A stretch of 22,664 nucleotides of DNA, taken from Pyramidobacter piscolens. GTDB lineage: Bacteria > Synergistota > Synergistia > Synergistales > Dethiosulfovibrionaceae. Both the position numbers and the translations under genes were made by a program. The stretch covers positions 1 through 22,664 of the forward strand of contig SFDM01000045.1 of assembly GCA_004558205.1 (NCBI GenBank), read 5' to 3'. Below are positions 12,980 through 20,690 of this stretch, one piece after another. Under the pieces are notes generated by a model. It searched no databases, was not told the DNA's origin, and worked only from the letters and a program-made list of their open reading frames with translations. Position 1 is the first letter of the stretch, and the number at the start of each line of letters is the position of its first letter.

Positions 12980-14236
12980 ATGTTAAAGCATACCCATGTT
13001 TCCGATCCGGAAGTGTACGAACTGACTTTGGAGGAACTGAAGCGCCAGGAGCACAACATTGAGATGATCGCCTCGGAAAGCACGGCGCCTCTGGAAGTCA
13101 TGGAACTCAGCGGCTCAGTCTGGACCAATAAGACCCTGGAAGGCTATCCCGGCTCGCGCTTCCAGGCGGGCTCTCACGTGGCGGACAAGCTGGAAATCCT
13201 CGCCAACGAACGGGCGAAGGCGCTCTACGGCGCAGAGCACGTCAACATCCAGCCCTACTCGGGCTCCACGGCCAACTACGCCGTCTACTCGGCCATTTTA
13301 AAGCCCGGCGACAGGGTCCTGGGCATGAGGCTCGACCAGGGAGGGCACCTCACTCACGGCTCGCCGGCCAACTTCCTCTCCAAGGTCTATCACTTCGAGG
13401 CCTACGGCGTCCATCCCGACACGGAGCGCATCGATTACGAAGCTCTCGAGAAGAAGGCCGAGGAGTTCCAGCCCCGGCTGATCATCGCTGGCGGCAGCTC
13501 CTATCCGCGGCTGATCGACTACGAGCGCATCGCCGCCATCGCCAAGAAGGCCGGCGCCTATTCCATGGTAGACATGGCCCACGTCAGCGGCCTGATCGCC
13601 GCGGGCGTCATCCCCAGCCCCGTGCCCTACGTGGATTTCGTGTCCTCTTCCACCACCAAGACTTTCTGCGGCCCCCGCAGCGGCATGGTGCTGTGCAAAA
13701 AGGAATTCGCCAAGCAGCTCGACAAGGGCGTATTCCCCGGCGCGCTGGGCTCCATGCACCTCAACACCATGGCCGCCAAGGCCTGGTGCTTTAAGCACAT
13801 GGCCGGCCCCGAGTTCAAAGCGGCCATGGCCCAGGTCCTGGTGAACGCGCGCACCCTGGCCGAAGAGCTGGCGAAGCACGGTTTCAGGATCGTCAGCGGC
13901 GGCACCGACAACCACCTGATCATGGTCGACCTGCGTCCCAAGAACATCACTGGCAAGCTGTTCCAGAGCGCCCTGGACGCCGTGGGCATCACCGTGAACA
14001 AGAACCAGATCCCCTTCGACACGGCGTCGCCCTTCGTCACCAGCGGCGTGAGGATCGGCGTCACGTCGATCACCCAGAGGGGCCTGAAAGAAAAGGAGAT
14101 CGAAACCATCGCGGGCATCATGAACCAGGTGGCGAACGCCCCCGAAGACCGGGCCAACCTCGACGCCTGCCGCGCCCAGGCCGAAGCCTTGATCGCCCGT
14201 TTCCCGCTCTACCCCGCTGGAAGTTTCGACGACTAG
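12980..14236 (+). CDS. Serine hydroxymethyltransferase family PLP enzyme, divergent paralogue
   Basis: A 418-residue fold-type I PLP enzyme of the SHMT (GlyA) family. Conserved parts are IASEST (Glu33), NKTLEGYPGSR (50-60), GGHLTHGSP (121-129), VDMAHVSGLIAAGV (Asp198, His201), the PLP lysine Lys227 in STTKTFCGPRSG, SGGTDNHL, and VTSGVRIGVTSIT with the carboxylate-binding Arg. Several positions depart from housekeeping SHMT. The Tyr-Tyr of RYYGG is RFQAG here (Phe61, Gln62), the His before the PLP lysine is Thr226, and FPGxQGGP is FPGALGSM. These changes lie in the folate and substrate region, so the enzyme may be a folate-independent aldolase or act on another beta-hydroxy amino acid such as alpha-methylserine, threonine or phenylserine. 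AAGGAG and AGGA precede the ATG. It is followed by an amino-acid symporter and divergent from a two-component system. Confidence 0.85.
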   Translation: MLKHTHVSDPEVYELTLEELKRQEHNIEMIASESTAPLEVMELSGSVWTNKTLEGYPGSRFQAGSHVADKLEILANERAKALYGAEHVNIQPYSGSTANYAVYSAILKPGDRVLGMRLDQGGHLTHGSPANFLSKVYHFEAYGVHPDTERIDYEALEKKAEEFQPRLIIAGGSSYPRLIDYERIAAIAKKAGAYSMVDMAHVSGLIAAGVIPSPVPYVDFVSSSTTKTFCGPRSGMVLCKKEFAKQLDKGVFPGALGSMHLNTMAAKAWCFKHMAGPEFKAAMAQVLVNARTLAEELAKHGFRIVSGGTDNHLIMVDLRPKNITGKLFQSALDAVGITVNKNQIPFDTASPFVTSGVRIGVTSITQRGLKEKEIETIAGIMNQVANAPEDRANLDACRAQAEALIARFPLYPAGSFDD

Positions 14237-14341
14237 GAAGCCCTGTCTGCAAAAAAGCGGCATCACTCCGCGCCAAATTCGTAAAAACGGGAATGGCAGC
14301 GCCGCAACAGTCACAATTTCATTACATGGGAGGTAACCAAA

Positions 14342-15787
14342 TTGGAAACTTTTGCAAACTGTATCAACGCTTTTAACGGCCTTGTTTGGAGCAGCGCCCT
14401 CGTCTATCTGTGCCTCGGCGCGGGCATTTATTTCACTTTCAGGATGAAATTCGCCCAGATACGCCTTCTCAAGGACATGGTCAGGCTTCTGATGGGCAAG
14501 GGGTCCCAGTCGGGCATCAGCGCCTTCCAGGCCTTCGCCACCACCGTGGGCTCCCGCGTCGGCATGGGCAACATCGCCGGCGTCGCCACAGCCATCTTCT
14601 TCGGCGGTCCCGGCGCCATCTTCTGGATGTGGATCATCGCCTTCCTCGGCGCGGCGTCGGCCTTCGCCGAATCAGCCCTCGCCCAGGCCTATAAGGTCCG
14701 TGTGAACGGCCAATACGCCGGCGGCGCGGCCTACTTCATCGAACAGGGATTCCACTTCAAACTTCTGAGCGTCCTCTTCGCGCTGGCCACCATTTTAGGG
14801 CCGGGCATGCTGATGCCAGGGCTCCAGGTGCAAGCCATCGCCCTCAGCTTCGATACGGCCTTCGGCGCGAACACGATCCTGGTGGGAGCGCTCAGCACGC
14901 TTCTCGTCGCCCTGGTCATCTGCGGCGGCATCAAGCGGATCAGCAAAGTGGCCGAACTCCTCGCCCCGGTCATGTGCGTCGCCTACATCGCCATCGCCGT
15001 CTACGTGTTCTGCGTCAACTTCGACAGGGTGCCCGGCGTCTTCGGCCTGATCTTCCGTTCCGCCTTCGGCATGGAGCCGGCCTTCGCGGGCATCATGGGC
15101 GCGGCCATCTCCTGGGGCGTCAAACGAGGCGTCTACTCCAACGAGGCCGGACAGGGCTCGGGCGCTATCGTCGCCGCGGCCGCCGAGTGCGACCACCCCG
15201 CCGAACAGGGGCTCGTACAGGCGTTCTCGGTCTTCATCGACACACTCGTGGTCTGCACGGCTTCCGCCATGATCATCCTGCTGACCGACACCTACAACAT
15301 CGTTGGCGCCGATGGAAAGGCCATCGTGGAGCACGTTCCCGGCGTAGCCTACGGCATCCTGTGGGCCCAGCACGCGCTGATCGCCGCCATGGGTTCCTGG
15401 GCGGGATCGTTCCTGGCGCTTATCATCGTCCTTTTCGTGTTCACCAGCCTCATGGGGTACTATTATCAGGCTGAAAGCAACGTGGTCTACCTCTTCGGCA
15501 GTTCCACGAGCGTCAAGGTGTTCCGCGCGCTCTTCCTGATTTCCTGCTTCGCCGGCGTCCTGGTGGACAACGACGTGGTCTGGAGCATGGGAGACACGGG
15601 CTGCGGGCTCATGGCCTGGTTCAACATCATCGCCATCCTCGTGCTGTCCTCCAAGGCCTGCGCTATCCTCAAGGATTATGAAGACCAACGGCGCGGCGGC
15701 GTGCCCAAGCCCGCCTTCAACCCCAAGAAAATGGGCGTCCCCGACGTGAGCGGCATCTGGAAGGAGAAGCTGGCGAAGAAGAACTGA
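14342..15787 (+). CDS. Alanine/glycine:cation symporter (AGCS family)
   Basis: A 481-residue inner-membrane sodium (or proton) coupled amino-acid carrier of the AGCS family. Signature stretches are GMGNIAGVATAIFFGGPGAI (74-93), VNGQYAGGAAYFIEQG (121-136), and WGVKRGVYSNEAGQGSGAI (258-276), the family's RG-YSNEAG motif. About ten or more hydrophobic segments are visible. The start is TTG: GGGAGGT (14328-14334) lies seven bases upstream, while the nearby ATG (14326) is out of frame and overlaps the ribosome-binding site. It lies 105 bases after the SHMT-like gene with no terminator between, so the two form an operon for uptake and breakdown of alanine, glycine, serine or a related amino acid. 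Two hairpin terminators follow. The substrate within that group cannot be read from sequence. Confidence 0.92.
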   Translation: METFANCINAFNGLVWSSALVYLCLGAGIYFTFRMKFAQIRLLKDMVRLLMGKGSQSGISAFQAFATTVGSRVGMGNIAGVATAIFFGGPGAIFWMWIIAFLGAASAFAESALAQAYKVRVNGQYAGGAAYFIEQGFHFKLLSVLFALATILGPGMLMPGLQVQAIALSFDTAFGANTILVGALSTLLVALVICGGIKRISKVAELLAPVMCVAYIAIAVYVFCVNFDRVPGVFGLIFRSAFGMEPAFAGIMGAAISWGVKRGVYSNEAGQGSGAIVAAAAECDHPAEQGLVQAFSVFIDTLVVCTASAMIILLTDTYNIVGADGKAIVEHVPGVAYGILWAQHALIAAMGSWAGSFLALIIVLFVFTSLMGYYYQAESNVVYLFGSSTSVKVFRALFLISCFAGVLVDNDVVWSMGDTGCGLMAWFNIIAILVLSSKACAILKDYEDQRRGGVPKPAFNPKKMGVPDVSGIWKEKLAKKN

Positions 15788-15789
15788 CG

Positions 15790-15813
15790 AAAGGCCCTAT
15801 CCGCAGGCCTTTT
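15790..15813 (+). terminator. weak terminator directly after the symporter gene
   Basis: AAAGGCC (15790-15796) pairs with GGCCTTT (15806-15812) around a 9-base loop, with only a short T run. It begins three bases after the symporter stop codon. A much stronger hairpin follows at once. Confidence 0.45.
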
Positions 15814-15816
15814 AAC

Positions 15817-15880
15817 AAAGGGGTTTCATATCAGCCGCCCGGGGATTCGTTCCCGAAGCGCCTGATATGAAACCCTTTTT
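15817..15880. terminator. strong long-stem terminator
   Basis: An 18-bp stem pairs 15817-15834 (AAAGGGGTTTCATATCAG) with 15862-15879, with one G-T pair. It encloses an inner hairpin with CGGGGA/TCCCG pairing and ends in a run of five T residues (15876-15880). It ends the SHMT-like/symporter operon and, with its A-rich left flank, could also stop minus-strand transcripts. Confidence 0.85.
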
Positions 15881-15917
15881 ATTACATGGAATCACAGTAT
15901 AAAAAAAGAAGGCGCGA

Positions 15918-15946
15918 TTGGCGGCCTGTCTCCGGTTTGATATAAT
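15918..15946 (+). promoter_or_regulatory. strong sigma70 promoter reading into the inverted repeat
   Basis: TTGGCG (15918-15923), exactly 17 bases, then TATAAT (15941-15946) preceded by TGA make a promoter that also has an extended -10. Transcription would begin near 15953, about 30 bases before the large inverted repeat and about 385 bases before the hydrolase gene at 16337. Confidence 0.6.
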
Positions 15947-15981
15947 AGGCCGTTGCCGTTCAAAAACGTGAGGCGACGAGC

Positions 15982-16279
15982 GACGCCGTTTCATACCGAT
16001 TCGCATTCAACGTGCTTCATGCCGGAACGAAGATCAAAGTCAAATAATGTCAACGCAAAGGCTGAACAGAAAGGGCACAAAGGACGCAAAGGAAAAACAA
16101 GACCTGAATTATTAATCAAAAAAATGAATTAATATGTTTGAAATTAATTAATTTTAATTGATTTTGCGGTTCTAAAAGCCTTTCAAGGTTTTCCTTTGCG
16201 CCCTTTGCGTTGAAATCTTTTGACGTGGCTCTTCGATTTGATATTAATCACGTCAATGGAGAATTAGTATCAGGGCGTC
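15982..16279. repeat. ~300 bp imperfect inverted repeat (MITE-like or long hairpin RNA)
   Basis: This explains most of the gene-free stretch 15881-16336. The left arm starts GACGCC at 15982 and the right arm ends GGCGTC at 16279. Reading inward, both share in order ATAC, ATTC, ACGTG, CGAAGA, GTCAAA and CAACGCAAAGG, then GCAAAGGAAAA, over roughly 80-110 bases with about two-thirds identity. The left arm carries about 18 extra bases between the last two blocks. The centre (about 16100-16180) is very AT-rich. There is no coding capacity. It resembles a miniature inverted-repeat element or a transcribed long hairpin. No target-site duplication was recognised. A fragment of the same family lies at 17215. 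Confidence 0.65.
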
Positions 16280-16336
16280 AACTACGCAGCGTCGGGCAGG
16301 GCCCCCTCTTTCGCGTTTTCCAGAGGGGAAGGCCTT

Positions 16337-17206
16337 GTGCCGTCGTCACAGAAAAGAGGGATTCAGGTGCCACTGTATGTAGATTATCTGTTTAAGGACC
16401 GTAATTTCAGCGTCGACGATGTTTTCCCCGGCATGGATGCTCTGGACGTGGTCAGCTGCGGCTGCCATCTTTACGGCTACACCATGCTTCCCGGCGGCGC
16501 GCCGGAAGAAAAACATCCCTGCGTCATCCTGCTGCACGGCTTCCCCGGGCACACGACCAACCACGATATCGTCCAAGCGCTCCGCCGCATGGGCTGCGTG
16601 GTGGTTAACCCCTTTTTCCGCGGAGCCTGGGGCAGCGAAGGCTATTACACCTTTTCAGGCCTGGCCGAGGACGCCGCGGCTGTCGCGAACTGGGCCCGCA
16701 GCGAGGAGACCGCGGCGGCCTACCATATCGACACCGACAACATTTTCATCGTGGGGCACAGCATGGGCGGTTTCGCCTGCGTCAACGCCCTCCGGCGGCT
16801 GCCCTGGGTCAAGGGCGGCGTCTGCATCGCGCCCTACGACATGCCCTGGTTCTTCGAGAACGGGCAGGTAGACGCCTTTAGGGCGCTTTTACCCGCAGGC
16901 GCCTGCCTGAAACAGCAGTCCCCCCAGTCCCTGTTCGAGGACGCCCAGGCCTGTTACAGAGATCTGGCCTTCTCGCAGGCCTTCGACGACCTGAAAGACC
17001 GCAACCTATACTTTATCGGCAGCACAAAGGACACCACAGCGCCGCCGGCGGACATGATCCTCCCGCTGTGGAACAGGCTTGCGCAGCACCCCACCGGGGC
17101 CATACAGAAATGCGAGATCATGAACAGCGACCACAGCTTTAACGACCGCCGCATCGCCCTCTGCACCGCCGTCGGCGCCTGGATCGCCGATGTGGCGAGC
17201 CGCTAG
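16337..17206 (+). CDS. Alpha/beta hydrolase family protein (S9/dienelactone hydrolase-like)
   Basis: A 289-residue cytoplasmic hydrolase. LLHGFPG (65-71) supplies the oxyanion loop. The nucleophile elbow is VGHSMGG with Ser142. Probable acid and base are Asp232 (in GSTKDTTAP) and His266 (in NSDHSF), giving a complete catalytic triad in the usual order. The NPFFRGAWGSEG stretch recalls acyl-peptidase and acetyl-esterase relatives. The GTG at 16337 has AGGGG eight bases upstream; a second GTG at 16367 has AAGAGGG six bases upstream and may be the true start, giving a protein beginning MPLYVDYLF. It stands alone between repeat sequences and a bidirectional terminator. The promoter at 15918 could transcribe it through the inverted repeat. 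An esterase or peptidase role is likely but the substrate is unknown. Confidence 0.85.
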   Translation: MPSSQKRGIQVPLYVDYLFKDRNFSVDDVFPGMDALDVVSCGCHLYGYTMLPGGAPEEKHPCVILLHGFPGHTTNHDIVQALRRMGCVVVNPFFRGAWGSEGYYTFSGLAEDAAAVANWARSEETAAAYHIDTDNIFIVGHSMGGFACVNALRRLPWVKGGVCIAPYDMPWFFENGQVDAFRALLPAGACLKQQSPQSLFEDAQACYRDLAFSQAFDDLKDRNLYFIGSTKDTTAPPADMILPLWNRLAQHPTGAIQKCEIMNSDHSFNDRRIALCTAVGAWIADVASR

Positions 17207-17214
17207 GGGCAAAA

Positions 17215-17265
17215 GTCAAAAGATTGGAACGTTGAGGGCCGCAAAGGCCACGCGAAGGACCGCAG
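17215..17265. repeat. fragment related to the 15982-16279 repeat arm
   Basis: GTCAAAAGATT (17215-17225) is identical to 11 bases of the right arm of the large inverted repeat (read on its minus strand). It is followed by similar GCAAAGG and AAGGA blocks. It lies 9 bases after the hydrolase stop, so repeat sequences border the gene on both sides. Confidence 0.45.
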
Positions 17266-17270
17266 AGAAA

Positions 17271-17319
17271 AAGAGAGGGTGCAAAACCGTTGGATTCAGC
17301 GGTTTTACACCCTCTCTTT
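17271..17319. terminator. bidirectional terminator between hydrolase and tctA
   Basis: AAGAGAGGGTG-C-AAAACCG (17271-17289) pairs with CGGTTTT-A-CACCCTCTCTT (17300-17318), 18 bp with one mismatch. On the minus strand it is followed by a T-rich run, so it ends the tct operon. It can also stop the plus-strand hydrolase transcript. Confidence 0.8.
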
Positions 17320-17338
17320 ATACGCTTGTTTTTTTGTT

Positions 17339-18811
17339 CTAGGCCGCCAGTTTCTTTTTCCTCTTCTTGAAAGCCGGCAGCAGGAGCAGAAGCACCAGGA
17401 TCCAGAGAACGATGCAGATCGGGCGCGTAAAGAAGATCATCGGCGAGCCGTTGGAGATGACCAGCGACTGCCCAAAGCCCAGTTCCGCGATGGGGCCCAG
17501 GATCAGCCCCAGCACAATGGCCCCTAGGTCAAACCCCGCCCGGTGCAGGAAGTAGCCGCCGAAACCGAATCCCAGCATCAGCCACACATCGAACATGCTG
17601 TTCTGCATGGCGTAACTGCCGATCACCGACAGCACCGCGATCCCCGGCACCAGAAGGGCGTTCGGCGCCGTGGCGACGCGCGCGAACAGAGGCGCCAGGT
17701 ACAGCCCCTGGACCAGGAACACGATATTCGCCAAAAACAGCGACAGGATAAAACCATAGGTAATCACCGCGTGCTTGGTGAACAGCTCCGGCCCGGGAAT
17801 CAGGCCCTGAATCATCAGGCCGCCCATCAGGGCCGCCGCCACCGAGTTGCCGGGGATGCCCAGCGTCAGCAGAGGCACCAGCGAGCCGCCCACGCAGCCG
17901 TTGTTGGCGCTCTCGGAAGCCGCCACACCCTGGGGATTGCCCTTGCCGAAGGTCTCAGGCTCCTTGGAGAGCTGCTTGGCCATGTTGTAGGAGATGAACG
18001 CCGAGATGGTAGCCCCCGCGCCGGGCAGGATGCCCACGATGGTGCCCGTCAGGCCGCCGCGGAAAATGGTCGGCATCAGCCCCTTGGGCAGTTTGTTGTT
18101 TTTCAGCGTGGAGAGGTCGGTCTGGATCTCCTGGACGATACTGGCCTCGCCCGTCAAATCCAGCAGCTGGCTGACCGAGAACAGCCCGATCAGCGCGGGC
18201 ATGAAGGACACGCCCTCATAGAGGTCGAGAATTCCGCCGGTGAAGCGGATATAGCCGTCGATGGGGTCGGTGCCCACGGTGGCGATCAGCAGGCCAATCA
18301 CGCCCGAGATCAGCCCCTTCAGCAGGTTGCCGCTGGTCAAGGTGACGATGCTCGCCAGCCCCAGCACCGCCAGAAGGAAGTATTCAGCGGGGCCGAAGCG
18401 GAGCGCGAACTTGGCCAGAACGGGCGCGACCAGAAGCAGCGCGAAGGTGGAGATGATGCCGCCCCAAAAGCTGGCCACCGTCGCAATGGCGATCGCCACG
18501 CCGCCCTGCCCCTTCCGCGTCATGGGATAGCCGTCGAAGGCCGTCGCTGCCGCCGCGGGAGTGCCGGGCGTGGAAAGCAGGATCGATGAGATGGCGCCGC
18601 CGAACATGCCGCCCGAATAGACGCCGCCCATCAGGGCCAGCCCCACCACGGGATGCATGCCGAAGGTCACGGGAATCAGCAGAGCCACAGCCATAGTCGC
18701 CGTCAGCCCGGGAATGGCGCCGATGATAACGCCGCCCGTGGTGCCCACCACTATGGCGGCCAAAACGGCGGGATCGAGCAGAGAAAGAGCCGCCTGAGTA
18801 ATCATTTCCAT
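17339..18811 (-). CDS. tctA: Tripartite tricarboxylate transporter, large permease TctA
   Basis: A 490-residue inner-membrane protein, the large subunit of a TTT-family transporter. The N-terminal GAIPGLTATMAVALLIP (31-47) and GGVYSGGMFGGAISSILLST (62-81), PGTPAAAATAFDGYPM are the family's most conserved stretches. A second such region, ILPGAGATISAFISY, followed by GNPQGVAASESANNG, is present mid-protein, reflecting the internal duplication of TctA. Its helices form the cation-coupled substrate path. It is the last gene of tctC-tctB-tctA, begins 3 bases after the tctB stop, and is followed by a terminator. A further in-frame ATG two codons downstream could also serve as start. The substrate (citrate, other carboxylates or aromatic acids) is set by TctC and is not predictable. 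Confidence 0.95.
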   Translation of the reverse strand: MEMITQAALSLLDPAVLAAIVVGTTGGVIIGAIPGLTATMAVALLIPVTFGMHPVVGLALMGGVYSGGMFGGAISSILLSTPGTPAAAATAFDGYPMTRKGQGGVAIAIATVASFWGGIISTFALLLVAPVLAKFALRFGPAEYFLLAVLGLASIVTLTSGNLLKGLISGVIGLLIATVGTDPIDGYIRFTGGILDLYEGVSFMPALIGLFSVSQLLDLTGEASIVQEIQTDLSTLKNNKLPKGLMPTIFRGGLTGTIVGILPGAGATISAFISYNMAKQLSKEPETFGKGNPQGVAASESANNGCVGGSLVPLLTLGIPGNSVAAALMGGLMIQGLIPGPELFTKHAVITYGFILSLFLANIVFLVQGLYLAPLFARVATAPNALLVPGIAVLSVIGSYAMQNSMFDVWLMLGFGFGGYFLHRAGFDLGAIVLGLILGPIAELGFGQSLVISNGSPMIFFTRPICIVLWILVLLLLLPAFKKRKKKLAA

Positions 18812-18814
18812 GGT

Positions 18815-19261
18815 CTAGGCCCCCCACAGGGTTCCCATGGGAACGGGAACGCCGAGAAAACGAACGAACACAAAGTACACCGTCAGCAGAATAGCCGCCG
18901 TGCTCAGAATCAGAAGTTTAGGCCTGCGCAGCCCCAGCCCCAGGCTCAGCAGGACCATATAGACGGCGCTGGAGAGGAAAAAGCCCGCCCAGTCCATCAC
19001 CGCCGCATAGGCCAGCGTCAAAACCGCCGCCGTGAAGAAATAGCGCGGCGCCTTGATCCACGTGGGATTGGACCGGTCCCCGCTCTTGAGCGACGTCACG
19101 AGCAGAATGACGCTCAAGACCGCCAGCACCGCAAGTAGAAACACCACGTAGCGGCTCGCGTTAACCGCGCGCTCCGGGAAGGTGAGAACCACGGAATAAA
19201 CGGCGGCCGCCAGGACAAGCCCGGCGGCGCCAGAGAGGATACTGACTGTCTTCTTATTCAT
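18815..19261 (-). CDS. tctB: Tripartite tricarboxylate transporter, small permease TctB
   Basis: A 148-residue membrane protein with four hydrophobic segments (about 5-27, 36-55, 72-90 and 98-145, the last probably two helices), the usual size and shape of TctB. Sequence in this family is poorly conserved, so the call rests mainly on its place between tctC and tctA. It starts 15 bases after the tctC stop. No clear ribosome-binding site is visible, so translation is probably coupled to tctC. It is required with TctA for transport, although its exact role is not settled. Confidence 0.88.
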   Translation of the reverse strand: MNKKTVSILSGAAGLVLAAAVYSVVLTFPERAVNASRYVVFLLAVLAVLSVILLVTSLKSGDRSNPTWIKAPRYFFTAAVLTLAYAAVMDWAGFFLSSAVYMVLLSLGLGLRRPKLLILSTAAILLTVYFVFVRFLGVPVPMGTLWGA

Positions 19262-19276
19262 GACCGTCAGTCAAAG

Positions 19277-20218
19277 TTACCAGGGAGCGACTTCGTAAGC
19301 CTTATCAGTGGCGGCCTGGAGGGACTCGAGATAGGCCTTGTACTCCTCGGCGTTCATCATGTTCAGGAGCAGCTGCCCCTTGGCCGCGGCCAGGAACTCG
19401 GGATCGACCATGACCTTGGCGAACATGTCCTTGATCTTGGCGAGAGCTTCGGGCTCCATGCCCGCGGGAGCCGCAAAGCCGCGCGAAGAGTCAGAAACCA
19501 TAGAGGCGTATCCGAGTTCGGCGGTGCAGGGCACGTCGGGAGCCATGTCGCTGCGCTTAGGCGCCATGACGGCAAGGCAGCGCATCTCGCCCGAGCGGAG
19601 CTGGGCCTCAACCTGAGAGACGTTCATGAAGCCCACGGTGACGTGGCCGCCCAGAACGTTGGTCTTCTGGCCGGAGGAACCCTTGGAGGGCACGGCCTTC
19701 AGCGTGACGCCCAGAGCCTGCTCGGTCATGACGCGCGCGAAATCATCGTCGCCGCCGGGGCCCGAAGTGGAAGCCGTAGCCATGTTGGCCTTGGCGAAAG
19801 CCTGAAGGTCGGCCAGCGTCTTGATGGGGCTGTCCTTGGGGACCACGATGGCGCCGGGGTCGGTGACCACGTTGGCGATCATGTCAAAGCTGGCCAGAGT
19901 GTACTTGGCGCGCTTGGCCGAGACGTGGGCCGTCAGGTGAGGCGTGTAAAGGCAGCCGAAAGTGTAGCCGTCCTTCTTGGCGTTGGCGATGGCCTGGAAG
20001 CCGATCTGACCGCCGGCGCCGGGCTTGTTCTCCACGACCATGGGCTGGCCCAGATACTTCTCGCCGAACTTGGCGATCAAACGAGCCATCGTATCGGTGC
20101 CGCCGCCCGCCTCAGAGGGGACGATCACCTTGACGGGCTTCTCGGGATAGGCCGCAAAGGCCGCGCCCGCGCAGCAGAGAACCGCGGCAAGAACCAGCAA
20201 CGCAAATATTTTCTTCAT
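19277..20218 (-). CDS. tctC: Tripartite tricarboxylate transporter, periplasmic binding protein TctC (Bug family)
   Basis: A 313-residue periplasmic binding protein of the Bug/TctC family. A signal peptide is clear: MKKIFALLVLAAVLCCAGAA, with likely cleavage after AAFA near residue 22. The mature part begins YPEKPVKVIVPSEAGGGTD, matching the family's conserved YP-KP-I-IVP---GG--D start. VVENKPGAGG (61-70) and the later DVPCTAELG segment are also typical. AGGAGTGG precedes the ATG, and a near-consensus promoter lies 50-80 bases upstream. It is the first gene of the tctCBA operon, expected because binding protein is needed in excess. Bug proteins bind carboxylates through water-bridged contacts; here the ligand is unknown. 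Confidence 0.94.
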   Translation of the reverse strand: MKKIFALLVLAAVLCCAGAAFAAYPEKPVKVIVPSEAGGGTDTMARLIAKFGEKYLGQPMVVENKPGAGGQIGFQAIANAKKDGYTFGCLYTPHLTAHVSAKRAKYTLASFDMIANVVTDPGAIVVPKDSPIKTLADLQAFAKANMATASTSGPGGDDDFARVMTEQALGVTLKAVPSKGSSGQKTNVLGGHVTVGFMNVSQVEAQLRSGEMRCLAVMAPKRSDMAPDVPCTAELGYASMVSDSSRGFAAPAGMEPEALAKIKDMFAKVMVDPEFLAAAKGQLLLNMMNAEEYKAYLESLQAATDKAYEVAPW

Positions 20219-20267
20219 AACAAAACCACTCCTATCAAAGAATATGGTAAAAAAACAAGGCTCTCTT

Positions 20268-20296
20268 ATTGTACCCTGTCAAGCTTATTTTTTCAA
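20268..20296 (-). promoter_or_regulatory. sigma70 promoter of tctCBA
   Basis: On the minus strand TTGAAA (20296-20291) and TACAAT (20273-20268) are separated by exactly 17 bases. Transcription would start near 20261, with a leader of about 42 bases that contains AGGAGTGG. A TTGACA inside the spacer has no -10 partner. Confidence 0.65.
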
Positions 20297-20629
20297 AGAA
20301 AAAAAGAGAGAATTTCCTCAAAAAAAGACCACCTTGAGACGCAAAAAACACGTGGAGCGGCGCCTTCCTTTGCCCCCCCAATTTAAACGTAAAAATAGAA
20401 GACTCCTTAAAAAAAAAAGAGCCTATATGGCCGCGGCAGCGGACGTCCAGATCCTTCCTTGTCAAGGCGCCCCTGTAAAAAACGGCGGCGGCGTTTTTTC
20501 ATACTATTTTCCAGCTGAACAGCTTCATGAGTTTCAGAGGCCGCCTCTAGGGCATTCAACCGCCAGAGCTGCCTCTTTGCATATTATTTGATATTAATGT
20601 TTTAAATGAGTATCAATCCATGTCCCCAA
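20297..20629. other. gene-free region with homopolymer runs and small palindromes
   Basis: This 333-base stretch has no believable gene. It contains A and C homopolymer runs and a symmetric hairpin AAAAAACG (20477-20484) / CGTTTTTT (20492-20499). It also contains a short palindrome AGAGGC-C-GCCTCT (20536-20548). TTTGATATTAAT at 20587 also occurs in the right arm of the large inverted repeat at 16237. No RNA family was recognised. Confidence 0.5.
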
Positions 20630-20690
20630 CAAAAAGCGGCAGAGCCCTGTCTTCCTTTTTCCAAAAGAAGGCACGGTCTCTACCGCTTTT
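20630..20690 (-). terminator. terminator of the XRE regulator gene, overlapping its 3' end
   Basis: AAAAGCGGCAGAG (20632-20644) pairs with CTCTACCGCTTTT (20678-20690), with one G-T type mismatch. On the minus strand it is followed by further T residues (TTTTTGTT). The stem includes the gene's stop codon (20680-20682). Confidence 0.7.

Noticed and set aside
17543..18589. Long plus-strand open frame opposite tctA
   Set aside because: Low-complexity Gln/Arg/His/Asp composition, antisense to a well-conserved TctA gene. The open frame at 11262-12257 opposite the cupin kinase, and the one at 13298-14314 (minus) opposite the SHMT-like gene, are similar shadows.
20274..20290. TTGACA on the minus strand as the tct -35 box
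   Set aside because: No -10 box lies 16-18 bases downstream of it. The TTGAAA/TACAAT pair with 17-base spacing fits better.
20244..20591. Possible small basic protein on the plus strand between tctC and the XRE gene
   Set aside because: Its lysine-rich sequence comes from A homopolymers, no ribosome-binding site is present, and it overlaps the tctC promoter. Composition does not resemble the neighbouring genes.
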